NCBI GenBank assembly: GCA_943329165.2
Contig: CALQCV020000048.1
Location: forward strand, 1 to 10,524
DNA length: 10,524 nucleotides
Direction of reading: 5' to 3'
Origin: Candidatus Nitrotoga sp. CP45
Lineage (GTDB): Bacteria; Bacteroidota; Bacteroidia; Flavobacteriales; Flavobacteriaceae
Of the stretch, positions 1 through 6,374 are shown in pieces. Under the pieces are notes generated by a model. The model had not been told where the DNA came from and ran no database searches. It saw nothing but the letters and a program-made list of their open reading frames with translations. The position numbers were made by a program, and so were the translations under genes. Position 1 is the first letter of the stretch, and each line of letters opens with the position of its first letter.

Positions 1-223
1 AATAAATTCGTTGTAAGTTTGGAAGATGGGAGATGGAAGATGGATGTGCGAATAATGTAGTAAGGCCTTCTTTTGAAAACAATTCTAAAATCACTTCTAT
101 ACCCAAATCCATCTGAAAGGCAGTAATTTCCTTGGTATTTAGAAAACCTTTTATATAAGCCGTTGCCGGATAAGGCGTATTGAGCTGCGTAAACGGTGGC
201 GTGATTAAGAGAATGTCTTTCAT
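1..223 (-). CDS. B12-binding radical SAM protein, N-terminal part only
   Basis: An open frame starts at the ATG at 221-223 and runs off the left edge, giving about 74 residues. It begins MKDILLITPPFTQLNTPYPA and continues with AYIKGFLNT and MDLGIEVILELF. The TPP-F-x-x-x-N-x-P-YP-A-T opening followed by a KGFL segment is what I recognise from the N-terminal cobalamin-binding (Rossmann-like) region of radical SAM proteins in Bacteroidota. The CxxxCxxC cluster motif would lie outside the window, so class and substrate cannot be named. A TACTTTTG -7 element lies 17 nt upstream of the ATG. The last visible stretch (AHPSSISHLPNLQRIY) is encoded largely by a heptamer repeat at 21-48 and reads unlike a conserved domain. 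Family assignment is by memory of the N-terminus only. Confidence 0.6.
   Translation of the reverse strand, partial: MKDILLITPPFTQLNTPYPATAYIKGFLNTKEITAFQMDLGIEVILELFSKEGLTTLFAHPSSISHLPNLQRIY
21..48. repeat. Degenerate 7-bp tandem repeat inside a coding sequence
   Basis: On the plus strand positions 21-41 read as three consecutive heptads GGAAGAT, GGGAGAT, GGAAGAT, followed by a decayed fourth, GGATGTG (42-48). The array lies within the radical SAM reading frame on the minus strand, where it encodes roughly H-P-S-S-I-S-H-L-P. Three heptads make 21 bp, so three units can be gained or lost without shifting the frame. The heptad periodicity is seen directly; its origin as an inserted repeat is inference. 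Confidence 0.6.
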
Positions 224-240
224 TTATGTTAGATAACAAA

Positions 241-248
241 CAAAAGTA
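241..248 (-). promoter_or_regulatory. Probable -7 element for the radical SAM gene
   Basis: Read on the minus strand this is TACTTTTG, a match to the Bacteroidota -7 consensus TAnnTTTG, 17 nt before the ATG at 223. I found no TTG at the usual 17-23 nt spacing upstream. It lies in the 27-bp gap after the DUF4369 gene, so the radical SAM gene may have its own start in addition to readthrough. Confidence 0.4.
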
Positions 249-250
249 CG

Positions 251-964
251 TTATTTCTCTTCCTTTTTTCTGGCAGCAATAAAATCATTTAATTTTTTGC
301 CATACATTGATTTCGAAACTTTTGGTGTCATCGATTTTTGAATGGTATCCATATACTTTAAATTAATATCGTAAATCTCAGCCAAAGCGACATAAGGCGC
401 CACTTCATAATCGGCGTGGTTTACAGCAAAATTGGTAGTATAAAGATATTTTCTTTTTAAAACTCCCTTTTGTAGTTCTTCTATTTTATTGACTTCAGCC
501 ATCTTTTTGGCTTTTATCGCCTTGAATTTCTTTTCAATCAAATCTAAATCCTGGTCAACAAATCTCGACACCACTTTTTGGTATTCATCATAAAGTTCCT
601 GATTTTTAGAACCTGAAATTTTCACATCGGCCGTAAAAAAATCTAATGAAGTTTCTAAATTCATCTTCCCTTTTTCAGCAAAGAATGGAATGTTGTTGTC
701 TAACGAATTGGTTACGCCTCGGTCTAAAAACAAATACAGCATTTCTGGTGATTGCAAATCAAACTCGCTGGTGAAATGAGAATCACCATCAATTTTTATG
801 GTATCAATAGCCACAAGAATGGTGTCTTGTATTCGTTGAATGTATAATGTGCCGCTTTTTAATCCTTTAATATTACCGGTTAACAAAAAGTTTTTAGTAG
901 ATTTCTTTTCCGTGCAGCACACCAAAAGCAAGATTGAAAATAGAGCGAGAATTGATTTACGCAT
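251..964 (-). CDS. DUF4369-domain lipoprotein
   Basis: This is a 237-residue protein from the ATG at 962-964. The frame stays open further upstream to 1048, but the internal start is chosen because it opens directly on a lipoprotein signal peptide (MRKSILALFSILLLVCC, with Cys16 or Cys17 as acylation site, then TEKK). Residues about 27-110 (FLLTGNIKGLKSGTLYIQRI and following) match the DUF4369 domain, a beta-rich module normally found ahead of a thioredoxin-like AhpC/TSA domain in Bacteroidota. Here the protein stops after a charged helical region ending YGKKLNDFIAARKKEEK, roughly where the thioredoxin domain would begin, and no CxxC follows. It is probably anchored in the envelope; its function is unknown. 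It sits 27 bp upstream of the radical SAM gene and directly after the terminator of the M61 gene. Confidence 0.75.
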   Translation of the reverse strand: MRKSILALFSILLLVCCTEKKSTKNFLLTGNIKGLKSGTLYIQRIQDTILVAIDTIKIDGDSHFTSEFDLQSPEMLYLFLDRGVTNSLDNNIPFFAEKGKMNLETSLDFFTADVKISGSKNQELYDEYQKVVSRFVDQDLDLIEKKFKAIKAKKMAEVNKIEELQKGVLKRKYLYTTNFAVNHADYEVAPYVALAEIYDINLKYMDTIQKSMTPKVSKSMYGKKLNDFIAARKKEEK

Positions 965-991
965 TGTTGAATTTTTTTTGGCAATAATACT

Positions 992-1027
992 AAAAAAATC
1001 CTCAATCTGATTAACAAATTGAGGATT
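992..1027 (-). terminator. Rho-independent terminator after the M61 peptidase gene
   Basis: Arms AATCCTCAAT (997-1006) and ATTGAGGATT (1018-1027) form a perfect 10-bp stem with an 11-nt loop. On the minus strand the stem is followed by a run of seven T (complement of 992-998). It lies 63 bp beyond the stop of the M61 peptidase gene and 28 bp before the DUF4369 start, so it separates these two genes transcriptionally. Confidence 0.75.
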
Positions 1028-1089
1028 TGAAGCTGCTTCTCGATACATTCAAAATCAAAGTTTTTGAAAACTCGAAGTGACTAGGAATT

Positions 1090-3003
1090 TTATCCTTTTA
1101 ACCAATATTTATTTAACGCCTTTTTTGATTCGTCTGTAAATTTATATCCTTCCTCTTCATCATAATCCAATTTTACTTTTCCGTTAATGGATTGTTCTAC
1201 ACCATCTCTTTTTATTTTTATACTAATAGCATCACCATCTTTCCAATTTTGACTTTCGATAATCATGTCATAAATGTTATCAAGATTGTATGGTTTGTCA
1301 TTAATTGAAACAATAATATCGTCACCTTTTAAGCTCAGACCTGTCATGAAATTATTCAATTTTGTACTTGGAATTACAATAATTTCTTTTGATGTTGGGT
1401 TAACCGTTATATAAGGCGTTGCTTGATCTTTCAAAAAAGGATTCACTGGCACCAGCACTTTAGATTTGGTGACTCCCATTTTAGCAAAATAATCAGCATA
1501 AGGAATTGGCGTTTTCCCAGCTACATGAGTATTTAAAAACGCACCTACTTCAGGATACGTCAATTTGGTTATTTTACCAAAAAGTTCTTCATCATCAAAA
1601 GCTTTATTTACTCCATACAGATTTGATAAATCTCTCATAAGACTTAAAATTCCTTTTTGACCATCGCTTTTTTCACGAATAATAATATCAATACACATCC
1701 CAATTAAAGCTCCTTTTTCATATACATTTAAGTATTGGTCTTTATACGGTTCAACCAAAACATTAGCGCTCATTTCAGTAAACGACATGGTATCATCTAA
1801 AGACGATGCGTTGTTTATTTTACCCGTCATTCTTTCGTAAAACTCATCAGGTGTAATTAAACCTTGATTTACCTGAAATAAATTAGCAAAATATTCAGTT
1901 ACGCCCTCATACATCCACAAATGTTTTGACATTTTAGGATTACTATAATCAAAATATTGAATTTCTTTAGAGTGAATACACAAAGGAGTTACGGTATGAA
2001 AAAACTCGTGTGAAACGACATCCTTTAATTGTTCTCCTAATTCCTCTTTGTCCATTATTTCAGGAAAAACTACAGTAGTTGATGTATGATGTTCTAATGC
2101 TCCAAAACCCATTGCATCTTTCTTCCCTATCTCTGATAAATATAATAAAACAGTATAGCGTTTATTAGTATTGATTGAACCCAAAAAAGCTTTTTGAGCA
2201 CGCATTGTTTTTTCTAAATCGGGCAATAATTCCTTTGCCGAATGTGTTCCATTTGGAGAATATACGCTAAAAACAATCTCCATTCCGTCCACAGTGAACG
2301 TTTCAATATCCGCTTTAGAATACATAATTGGATTATCGGTCAAATCAAAATAACGACTTGCCATAAAGGTATCTTCGGTATCGCTTTTATTGGTGTCAAT
2401 TAAAGAAGTAGCACCTTGAAGAGCTGCCGGATGAAGGATTGTAAGTTTGTATGGAATTTCAGTTAATTGTGTTTTATCCTCAAAATAACCCACAAACCCA
2501 TGAATGTTTACCATAAAATTTTTACCTTCAATAATATTTGTCCCAGCAGGTGAGAATATATCCTCTTTTCCAAAACCTTTCCCTGATTCAGTATCATATG
2601 TATCATTTACATAATAAGTCACTTTTGATAACGATTTAGCATTGGGAATTTTCCATGAATTTTCATCAGTTTTTGTGGTTGCTAATTGTTTTCCGCTTTT
2701 ATCAAATGCCTTGAAATCAGCAATTAGTTTTCCGTAATTATCTGTAGAATAAGTTCCTGGAACTGTCTTTGGAATATGAAAAATAATTTCGTTTGAGCTG
2801 AACTTTGATGGTGTAATGGTTACGCCAACCTTATCTTCTATTATTTTATTTAAATCAATGACGGCTTGTACCTGATTTAAATTTACGTTCGTTTTTACTT
2901 GTTCTTTCACCGGTAATTTTTTTACCGTTGATTTCATTTGTGCAGTTACAGTATGTCCGGAAACAGCTAAAGCAAAAAAGGCACTTAAAATTAGTTTGTT
3001 CAT
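1090..3003 (-). CDS. M61 family secreted metallopeptidase with C-terminal PDZ-like domain
   Basis: This is a 637-residue protein counted from the ATG at 3001-3003. An in-frame start 33 bp further upstream exists, but the internal one begins with a clean signal peptide (MNKLILSAFFALAVSG, then HTVTAQ), indicating export. The N-terminal half is a beta-rich M61-type domain. Then come GALEHHTST (about residue 301), the zinc motif HEFFH (332-336) and WMYEGVTEYF, whose Glu (about 366) is the expected third zinc ligand; this is the layout of the M61 glycyl-aminopeptidase family. Around residues 545-620 a segment with GLSLKGDDIIVSINDKP reads as a PDZ domain, which is common in this family and may bind substrate. 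A TACATTTG element (3034-3041) lies upstream and a terminator (992-1027) downstream, so it is probably monocistronic. The substrate is unknown. Confidence in the family is high, in the precise specificity low. Confidence 0.88.
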   Translation of the reverse strand: MNKLILSAFFALAVSGHTVTAQMKSTVKKLPVKEQVKTNVNLNQVQAVIDLNKIIEDKVGVTITPSKFSSNEIIFHIPKTVPGTYSTDNYGKLIADFKAFDKSGKQLATTKTDENSWKIPNAKSLSKVTYYVNDTYDTESGKGFGKEDIFSPAGTNIIEGKNFMVNIHGFVGYFEDKTQLTEIPYKLTILHPAALQGATSLIDTNKSDTEDTFMASRYFDLTDNPIMYSKADIETFTVDGMEIVFSVYSPNGTHSAKELLPDLEKTMRAQKAFLGSINTNKRYTVLLYLSEIGKKDAMGFGALEHHTSTTVVFPEIMDKEELGEQLKDVVSHEFFHTVTPLCIHSKEIQYFDYSNPKMSKHLWMYEGVTEYFANLFQVNQGLITPDEFYERMTGKINNASSLDDTMSFTEMSANVLVEPYKDQYLNVYEKGALIGMCIDIIIREKSDGQKGILSLMRDLSNLYGVNKAFDDEELFGKITKLTYPEVGAFLNTHVAGKTPIPYADYFAKMGVTKSKVLVPVNPFLKDQATPYITVNPTSKEIIVIPSTKLNNFMTGLSLKGDDIIVSINDKPYNLDNIYDMIIESQNWKDGDAISIKIKRDGVEQSINGKVKLDYDEEEGYKFTDESKKALNKYWLKG

Positions 3004-3033
3004 TACTAAAAATTTATTTTTCAAATAAGTCCT

Positions 3034-3041
3034 CAAATGTA
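3034..3041 (-). promoter_or_regulatory. Possible -7 element for the M61 peptidase gene
   Basis: Minus-strand TACATTTG matches TAnnTTTG and lies 30 nt before the chosen ATG at 3003. Its position argues for that start, because transcription would begin at or after the alternative start at 3036. No TTG sits at the ideal distance; the nearest is only about 11-12 nt upstream, so this is a partial match. Confidence 0.35.
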
Positions 3042-3112
3042 ATTATTAGTTACAAGCCTTTCTATTTTTTTTTGATTTACTAAATTGTGCCAGCATCTTT
3101 TTTAAAATCAAT

Positions 3113-3138
3113 AAAAAACTCTTGCCGAGCAAGAGTTT
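3113..3138 (-). terminator. Rho-independent terminator after the DUF2805 gene
   Basis: AAACTCTTGC (3116-3125) and GCAAGAGTTT (3129-3138) form a perfect 10-bp stem with a 3-nt loop. On the minus strand it is followed by a T tract (complement of 3113-3118). It lies 5 bp beyond the DUF2805 stop codon. Confidence 0.85.
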
Positions 3139-3143
3139 AAATT

Positions 3144-3416
3144 TTAGTCAAATTTATTTTTGATATAGTATTTGCTGTCTAAATCATCAAAGTCATCAAT
3201 GATTGGTTTTGGTTTTGGCTTACTTCCTGAAGCTTTCTTTTTCCAAAGCTCAAATTTGTCTTTAGATAATCGTTTGCGCATCAATTCGGTAACTTCATTT
3301 TCAGTAAGCCCAAATTCTTCTTTAATTACTTCAAAAGGTTTTCTTTCCTCTTGAGCCATGCTGACAACTCGTTCTAATTCTTCATTGCCAAGTTCAACTA
3401 GTCTACTTTTTTTCAT
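3144..3416 (-). CDS. DUF2805 (TIGR03643-like) small protein
   Basis: This is a 90-residue basic protein. Residues about 14-63 (VVSMAQEERKPFEVIKEEFG, then LTENEVTELMRKRLSKDKFELWKKKASG) fit the DUF2805/TIGR03643 pattern of M-A-x-E-x-R-x-PFE-x-I-x-x-x-FGL-x-E-x-EV-x-x-LMR followed by F-x-LW-x-K/R. The FGLTENEVTELMRK part has the look of a helix-turn-helix, which suggests nucleic-acid binding, but no function is established to my knowledge. The tail (KPKPKPIIDDFDDLDSKYY) is low in complexity and probably disordered. The gene stands alone: 107 bp separate it from the hydroxylase gene upstream, and a strong terminator lies 5 bp beyond its stop. A weak promoter candidate (TTG at 3496-3498, 21-nt spacer, TAATATTG at 3467-3474, one mismatch to consensus) lies upstream. 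Confidence 0.8.
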   Translation of the reverse strand: MKKSRLVELGNEELERVVSMAQEERKPFEVIKEEFGLTENEVTELMRKRLSKDKFELWKKKASGSKPKPKPIIDDFDDLDSKYYIKNKFD

Positions 3417-3523
3417 TCCTGTAAAAGCATTTAAATAATAAGAATGTTAATGGTTAATTCGTATTTCAATATTAGTAAAAAAAATAATTAGTTTACAAAC
3501 TTCACTACCTTTTTTTTAAAATC

Positions 3524-4348
3524 TTAAGAATTCGGCGAACGTCTTTTTTGAAAAGGTATGAATAAGAGATTTGACAGCTTGTTATTTTCTTCGGGTTTCA
3601 TGTGTGTATCGACACCATAGACTATTTTTTCTCTATCTAAAGTTTTGAACGTTCCAAACAAACGATCCCAAACCGAAAAAATATTACCGTAATTACTATC
3701 GGTATAAGGTAAAACGTAGTGATGATGGACTTTGTGCATATCGGGTGAAACAAAAAAATAGCTTAAAATCTTATCAAGTTTTTTGGGTAAGGTGATATTA
3801 GCATGAGTAAATTGTGTAGCAACAACTGACAATGTTTGGTATAAAAAAACCATCCACATTGGGCAACCCACAATCAAAACGCCGAAAGTGGTAAAAATAA
3901 ATCGCAACACACTTTCACCGGGATGATGTCTATTGGCAGAAGTCGTATCAATCCATGTATCGGTATGATGTATCAGATGAAAACGCCATAAAAATTTGAC
4001 TTTATGCTCTATCAAATGAATTAAATATGCACCTATTAAATCTAAAAGCAGCAAACCAACAAAAGCATAAATCCAAATAGTATATTCGGGGAGCCAATTT
4101 AAAAGCCCAAAATTATTTTCAGTTGCCCAATCAGCCGATTTCAGTAAAATAAATGCTAGGCAAAAGTTGACAATAATTGTTGTAATCGTGAAAAAGATGT
4201 TGATTCCTGCATGCTTCCATTTCTTGTAATCATATTTGATAAACGGAACTGCGCTTTCAATTAACCAAAAGATGGCAATTCCAGCTGCCAAAATCAATGC
4301 TCTGTGCGAAGAAGGAATCGTAGAAAAGTAATTTATAATCTCGTTCAT
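3524..4348 (-). CDS. Sterol desaturase / fatty acid hydroxylase family membrane protein
   Basis: This is a 274-residue integral membrane protein from the ATG at 4346-4348. Hydrophobic segments lie near residues 17-36, 48-70 and 90-112, with another around 150-178. The di-iron histidine clusters of the fatty acid hydroxylase superfamily are all visible: H111-x3-H115 (HLIEH), H124-x2-HH (HLIHH), RHHP (141-142), H182 in THANI, and H205-x2-HHH, followed by YTDSNYGNIFSVWDRLFGTF, a typical C-terminal signature. It should use O2 to hydroxylate or desaturate a lipid at the inner membrane; the substrate cannot be told from sequence. An upstream in-frame GTG at 4424-4426 lies inside a palindromic repeat and would add 26 residues; I reject it because MNEIINYF is a natural start and a TATATTTG element lies just upstream of it. 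Confidence 0.88.
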   Translation of the reverse strand: MNEIINYFSTIPSSHRALILAAGIAIFWLIESAVPFIKYDYKKWKHAGINIFFTITTIIVNFCLAFILLKSADWATENNFGLLNWLPEYTIWIYAFVGLLLLDLIGAYLIHLIEHKVKFLWRFHLIHHTDTWIDTTSANRHHPGESVLRFIFTTFGVLIVGCPMWMVFLYQTLSVVATQFTHANITLPKKLDKILSYFFVSPDMHKVHHHYVLPYTDSNYGNIFSVWDRLFGTFKTLDREKIVYGVDTHMKPEENNKLSNLLFIPFQKRRSPNS

Positions 4349-4365
4349 TGCTATACTATTTAGTT

Positions 4366-4373
4366 CAAATATA
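4366..4373 (-). promoter_or_regulatory. Possible -7 element for the hydroxylase gene
   Basis: Minus-strand TATATTTG matches TAnnTTTG, 17 nt before the ATG at 4348. It lies downstream of the alternative GTG start, so it supports the shorter protein. I see no TTG at proper spacing, so the match is partial. Confidence 0.4.
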
Positions 4374-4420
4374 ATAAAACTACTTACTAGTTGGTTGGAA
4401 TTCAATTTGTATGGTTTTTT

Positions 4421-4544
4421 AACCACATAGAAACATAGATTTTATAATTTTTGAAAGACGTTTCACTTTATTATAGAAAATCATAGCTATGTGAACCCAA
4501 AAGTTGGGCTATCCAACACTTTTTTTCTATGTTTCTATGTGGTT
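4421..4544. repeat. 124-bp palindromic repeat element with internal hairpins
   Basis: The element is bounded by perfect 18-bp inverted repeats: AACCACATAGAAACATAG (4421-4438) and CTATGTTTCTATGTGGTT (4527-4544). Inside, TATAAT (4443-4448) pairs with ATTATA (4470-4475) around TGAAA (4452-4456) and TTTCA (4461-4465). CATAGCTATG (4482-4491) is self-complementary, and CCCAA (4496-4500) pairs with TTGGG (4504-4508). Folded, it gives a long closing stem with two or three branches. It carries no open frame of note and no U tract fitting a terminator. It lies between the AlkB-like gene (stop at 4608) and the hydroxylase gene. I interpret it as a dispersed palindromic or MITE/REP-like element; I have the impression that similar arms recur in Flavobacterium genomes, but this was not checked. 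Confidence 0.7.
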
Positions 4545-4607
4545 ACATTTTGTGTTAATTGGATTTAATGGATTTTGCATTAATTACACACAACGAGTTA
4601 AAACTAC

Positions 4608-5210
4608 TTATTTGATAATTCGGAAAGTGAGATTTATTCTCGGGCCAATTTCCTTAGCCGTTTTCGGAATTTGATGCTTCCAGAAATGCTGCGTAGCACC
4701 TTTCATAATAAGCAGACTTCCGTGTTCCAAATTTATTTTTAACTTTTGTTCTTTAATCGTATTATGTTGCAGATGGAAATATCGTTCTGTACCAAAACTG
4801 ATGGAAGCAATTACAGGATTTTGCCCTAATTCCTTTTCGTTATCAGCGTGCCAACCGTTGCTGTCTCTGCCATCGCGATAATAGTTCAATAAAACGGTGG
4901 TGAAATTTTCATTACAAATTACTTCTATTTCATTTTTAATAGACATCAATAAGGGATTCCATGGATCAGGTTGCATAACAATATTAGAATAGCTGTAGGG
5001 TTTGCCTTCATTTCCAAATAGTGATGTTAATCTAGGTTGCGGATGAATTTTTCCAAAGACTTTAATATGATCTTGTTGCCATGGAATTTCATTTTTCAGC
5101 TTTTCGAAAAGTTCATTAGCTCTACTACTTTCAAAGAAATTTGGATAATAATCAATCTCGGAATCCGGAATGTTAAAAGTAATTTTTTCTTTTGGGAAAA
5201 GTGAATTCAC
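4608..5210 (-). CDS. AlkB-like 2-oxoglutarate/Fe(II) dioxygenase
   Basis: This is a 200-residue protein beginning at a GTG (5208-5210). No ATG lies nearby, and a stop in the same frame sits shortly upstream, so the GTG is the best start. It matches the ALKBH2/3-type AlkB family: PRLTSLFG (60-67), NYYRDGRDSNGWHADNE with iron ligands H121 and D123, ISFGTERYF (137-145), the distal ligand H179 in FWKHQIPK, and RINLTFR (191-197), whose Arg residues bind 2-oxoglutarate. Such enzymes oxidatively remove methyl groups from alkylated bases such as 1-methyladenine and 3-methylcytosine; the exact substrate here is inferred. The start lies 4 bp after the stop of the DMT transporter gene, so the two are very probably cotranscribed, with no separate promoter seen. 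Confidence 0.9.
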   Translation of the reverse strand: MNSLFPKEKITFNIPDSEIDYYPNFFESSRANELFEKLKNEIPWQQDHIKVFGKIHPQPRLTSLFGNEGKPYSYSNIVMQPDPWNPLLMSIKNEIEVICNENFTTVLLNYYRDGRDSNGWHADNEKELGQNPVIASISFGTERYFHLQHNTIKEQKLKINLEHGSLLIMKGATQHFWKHQIPKTAKEIGPRINLTFRIIK

Positions 5211-5214
5211 TATT

Positions 5215-6126
5215 TTATTGCTTCTTTAAATTTATATTCATTAAAACAATGGCAAAAATTATTATTAAAATTCCAATCCATTGGGACAGGATAACTGTTT
5301 CATTAAGTACAATAAAAGCTATGGTAACTGAAACAGGTAGTTCTAAAGCGGAAACAATACTTCCAATACCTATACCTGTTAATGGAAAACCAGCATTAAG
5401 CAACATAGGAGGTATTACGGTTCCAAAAACGGCAACCAAAATTCCCCATTTAAAAAAAATATCATAATTAAAAGGGGTATTCTGTGTGAGTATTGCAAAT
5501 ATAAAAACGATAATTACTCCACCCAAAAGCATATATAAACTTCTTTGAGCTGACGATATTGATGTTGCTACTTTATTTGCGGCAAACATTGTCGTGGTGA
5601 ATGATACTGCAGCTAAAAATCCCAAAACGACTCCTTTCCAATTGAGTTCTACTTTGTTAAAAAAAAGATTAGTTGCCAAAGCTGTTCCGAGTAAAACAAT
5701 AACTACTGAAAGTATTTTAATTGGTGATGGAGCTTTTTTCTCTATTAACATTTCAAGAAATACTCCCATCCAAACTGTTTGCATTAACAAAACAATTCCA
5801 ATAGAAACAGGAACATATTTTACAGTTAAATAATAAAAAATACTTGTCAATCCAGTTGAAGTACCTACTAACATCAATTTCTTTATATCCGATGAAGATG
5901 CTTTCACCACATTATTTCCTTTTTTATTCTTTTGAAATAAATCTATAAGAAATATTAAAAAAATACCAATTACAAACTGAGCGGTAATTACTTCTGCAGG
6001 GGTATAATGAAGTCCTTGAGAACTTGTATCAGCGTAAGCTAATTTTACAAAAGTAGCAAGCATTCCGTAGCTTGTAGCACCAAGCCCAACAAGAAAGACT
6101 CCTTTTAATACTTTATTTCCAAACAT
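5215..6126 (-). CDS. DMT superfamily (EamA-type) transporter
   Basis: This is a 303-residue protein made almost entirely of hydrophobic segments, with about ten predicted membrane helices. It has two EamA-like halves (about 8-150 and 160-300), the standard size and layout of drug/metabolite exporters in this superfamily. The N-terminus reads VFLVGLGATSYGMLATFVKL, a typical first EamA helix, and the second half contains GTVIPPMLLNAGFPLTGIGI and SALELPVSVTIAFIVLNE, matching the conserved end of EamA domains. It should sit in the inner membrane; the substrate is unknown and could be an amino acid or another metabolite. A TATCTTTG element lies 22 nt upstream. It is the first gene of a two-gene unit with the AlkB-like dioxygenase 4 bp downstream. 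Confidence 0.88.
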   Translation of the reverse strand: MFGNKVLKGVFLVGLGATSYGMLATFVKLAYADTSSQGLHYTPAEVITAQFVIGIFLIFLIDLFQKNKKGNNVVKASSSDIKKLMLVGTSTGLTSIFYYLTVKYVPVSIGIVLLMQTVWMGVFLEMLIEKKAPSPIKILSVVIVLLGTALATNLFFNKVELNWKGVVLGFLAAVSFTTTMFAANKVATSISSAQRSLYMLLGGVIIVFIFAILTQNTPFNYDIFFKWGILVAVFGTVIPPMLLNAGFPLTGIGIGSIVSALELPVSVTIAFIVLNETVILSQWIGILIIIFAIVLMNINLKKQ

Positions 6127-6148
6127 GATTTTTATTTTTTAAAGCCGT

Positions 6149-6156
6149 CAAAGATA
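6149..6156 (-). promoter_or_regulatory. Probable -7 element for the transporter/AlkB unit
   Basis: Minus-strand TATCTTTG matches TAnnTTTG and lies 22 nt before the ATG at 6126, just after the tRNA terminator. No well-spaced TTG was found. Confidence 0.4.
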
Positions 6157-6187
6157 TAGAATTGAAATAGTTTTAAAGGAAGATAAT

Positions 6188-6226
6188 TAAAAAAAACAAA
6201 ACCGCTTCGATAAAACGAAACGGTTT
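6188..6226 (-). terminator. Rho-independent terminator after tRNA-Thr
   Basis: AAACCG (6199-6204) pairs with CGGTTT (6221-6226) and TTCG (6206-6209) with CGAA (6216-6219), with one mismatch between the two blocks and a 6-nt loop. On the minus strand the stem is followed by TTTTG and a long T run. It begins 4 bp beyond the CCA end of the tRNA gene. Confidence 0.8.
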
Positions 6227-6230
6227 CTTT

Positions 6231-6307
6231 TGGAGCCGGCGGAGGGACTCGAACCCACGACCTGCTGATTACAAATCAGCTGCTCTAGCCAACTGAGCTA
6301 CGCTGGC
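6231..6307 (-). tRNA. tRNA-Thr (anticodon UGU)
   Basis: This is a 77-nt cloverleaf with encoded CCA (complement of 6231-6233). The acceptor arm is GCCAGCG/CGCCGGC, the D arm starts GCTC, the anticodon arm is GCTGA-TTTGTAA-TCAGC with TGT at 34-36, the variable loop is AGGTC, and the T loop is TTCGAGT. Anticodon UGU reads ACN threonine codons, mainly ACA. Two non-pairs are visible: A4 with C69 in the acceptor stem (6304 and 6238) and U50 with U64 in the T stem (6257 and 6243). All other stem positions pair, and the gene has a strong promoter and terminator, so it is most likely functional. Confidence 0.95.
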
Positions 6308-6322
6308 GGCGTAATAATTCTG

Positions 6323-6352
6323 CAAATATAGAAGTGAAAATTAATTCTCCAA
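6323..6352 (-). promoter_or_regulatory. Promoter of tRNA-Thr
   Basis: On the minus strand TTG (complement of 6350-6352), a 19-nt spacer and TATATTTG (complement of 6323-6330) form a full match to the Bacteroidota primary-sigma consensus TTG-N17-23-TAnnTTTG. The -7 element ends 15 nt before the tRNA 5' end, a sensible distance for a short leader. Confidence 0.8.
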
Positions 6353-6374
6353 AATATTTGCGAACTTTTTTCTA

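Noticed and set aside
965..1048. N-terminal extension of the DUF4369 lipoprotein upstream of 964
   Set aside because: The extra 28 residues are encoded through the M61 terminator hairpin and would bury the lipoprotein signal peptide.
4349..4426. N-terminal extension of the hydroxylase from a GTG at 4424-4426
   Set aside because: The GTG lies in the arm of the palindromic repeat, and the TATATTTG element sits downstream of it. The ATG at 4348 gives a normal family N-terminus.
4551..4590. Imperfect inverted repeat (TGTGTTAATT and AATTACACA) after the AlkB-like gene as a terminator
   Set aside because: It has a bulged, AT-only stem and a long loop, and no T run follows it on the minus strand.
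5192..5833. Plus-strand open frames opposite the transporter gene (5192-5467 and 5594-5833)
   Set aside because: They are antisense to a well-recognised membrane protein, match no family I know, and arise from the AT-rich codon pattern of the opposite strand.
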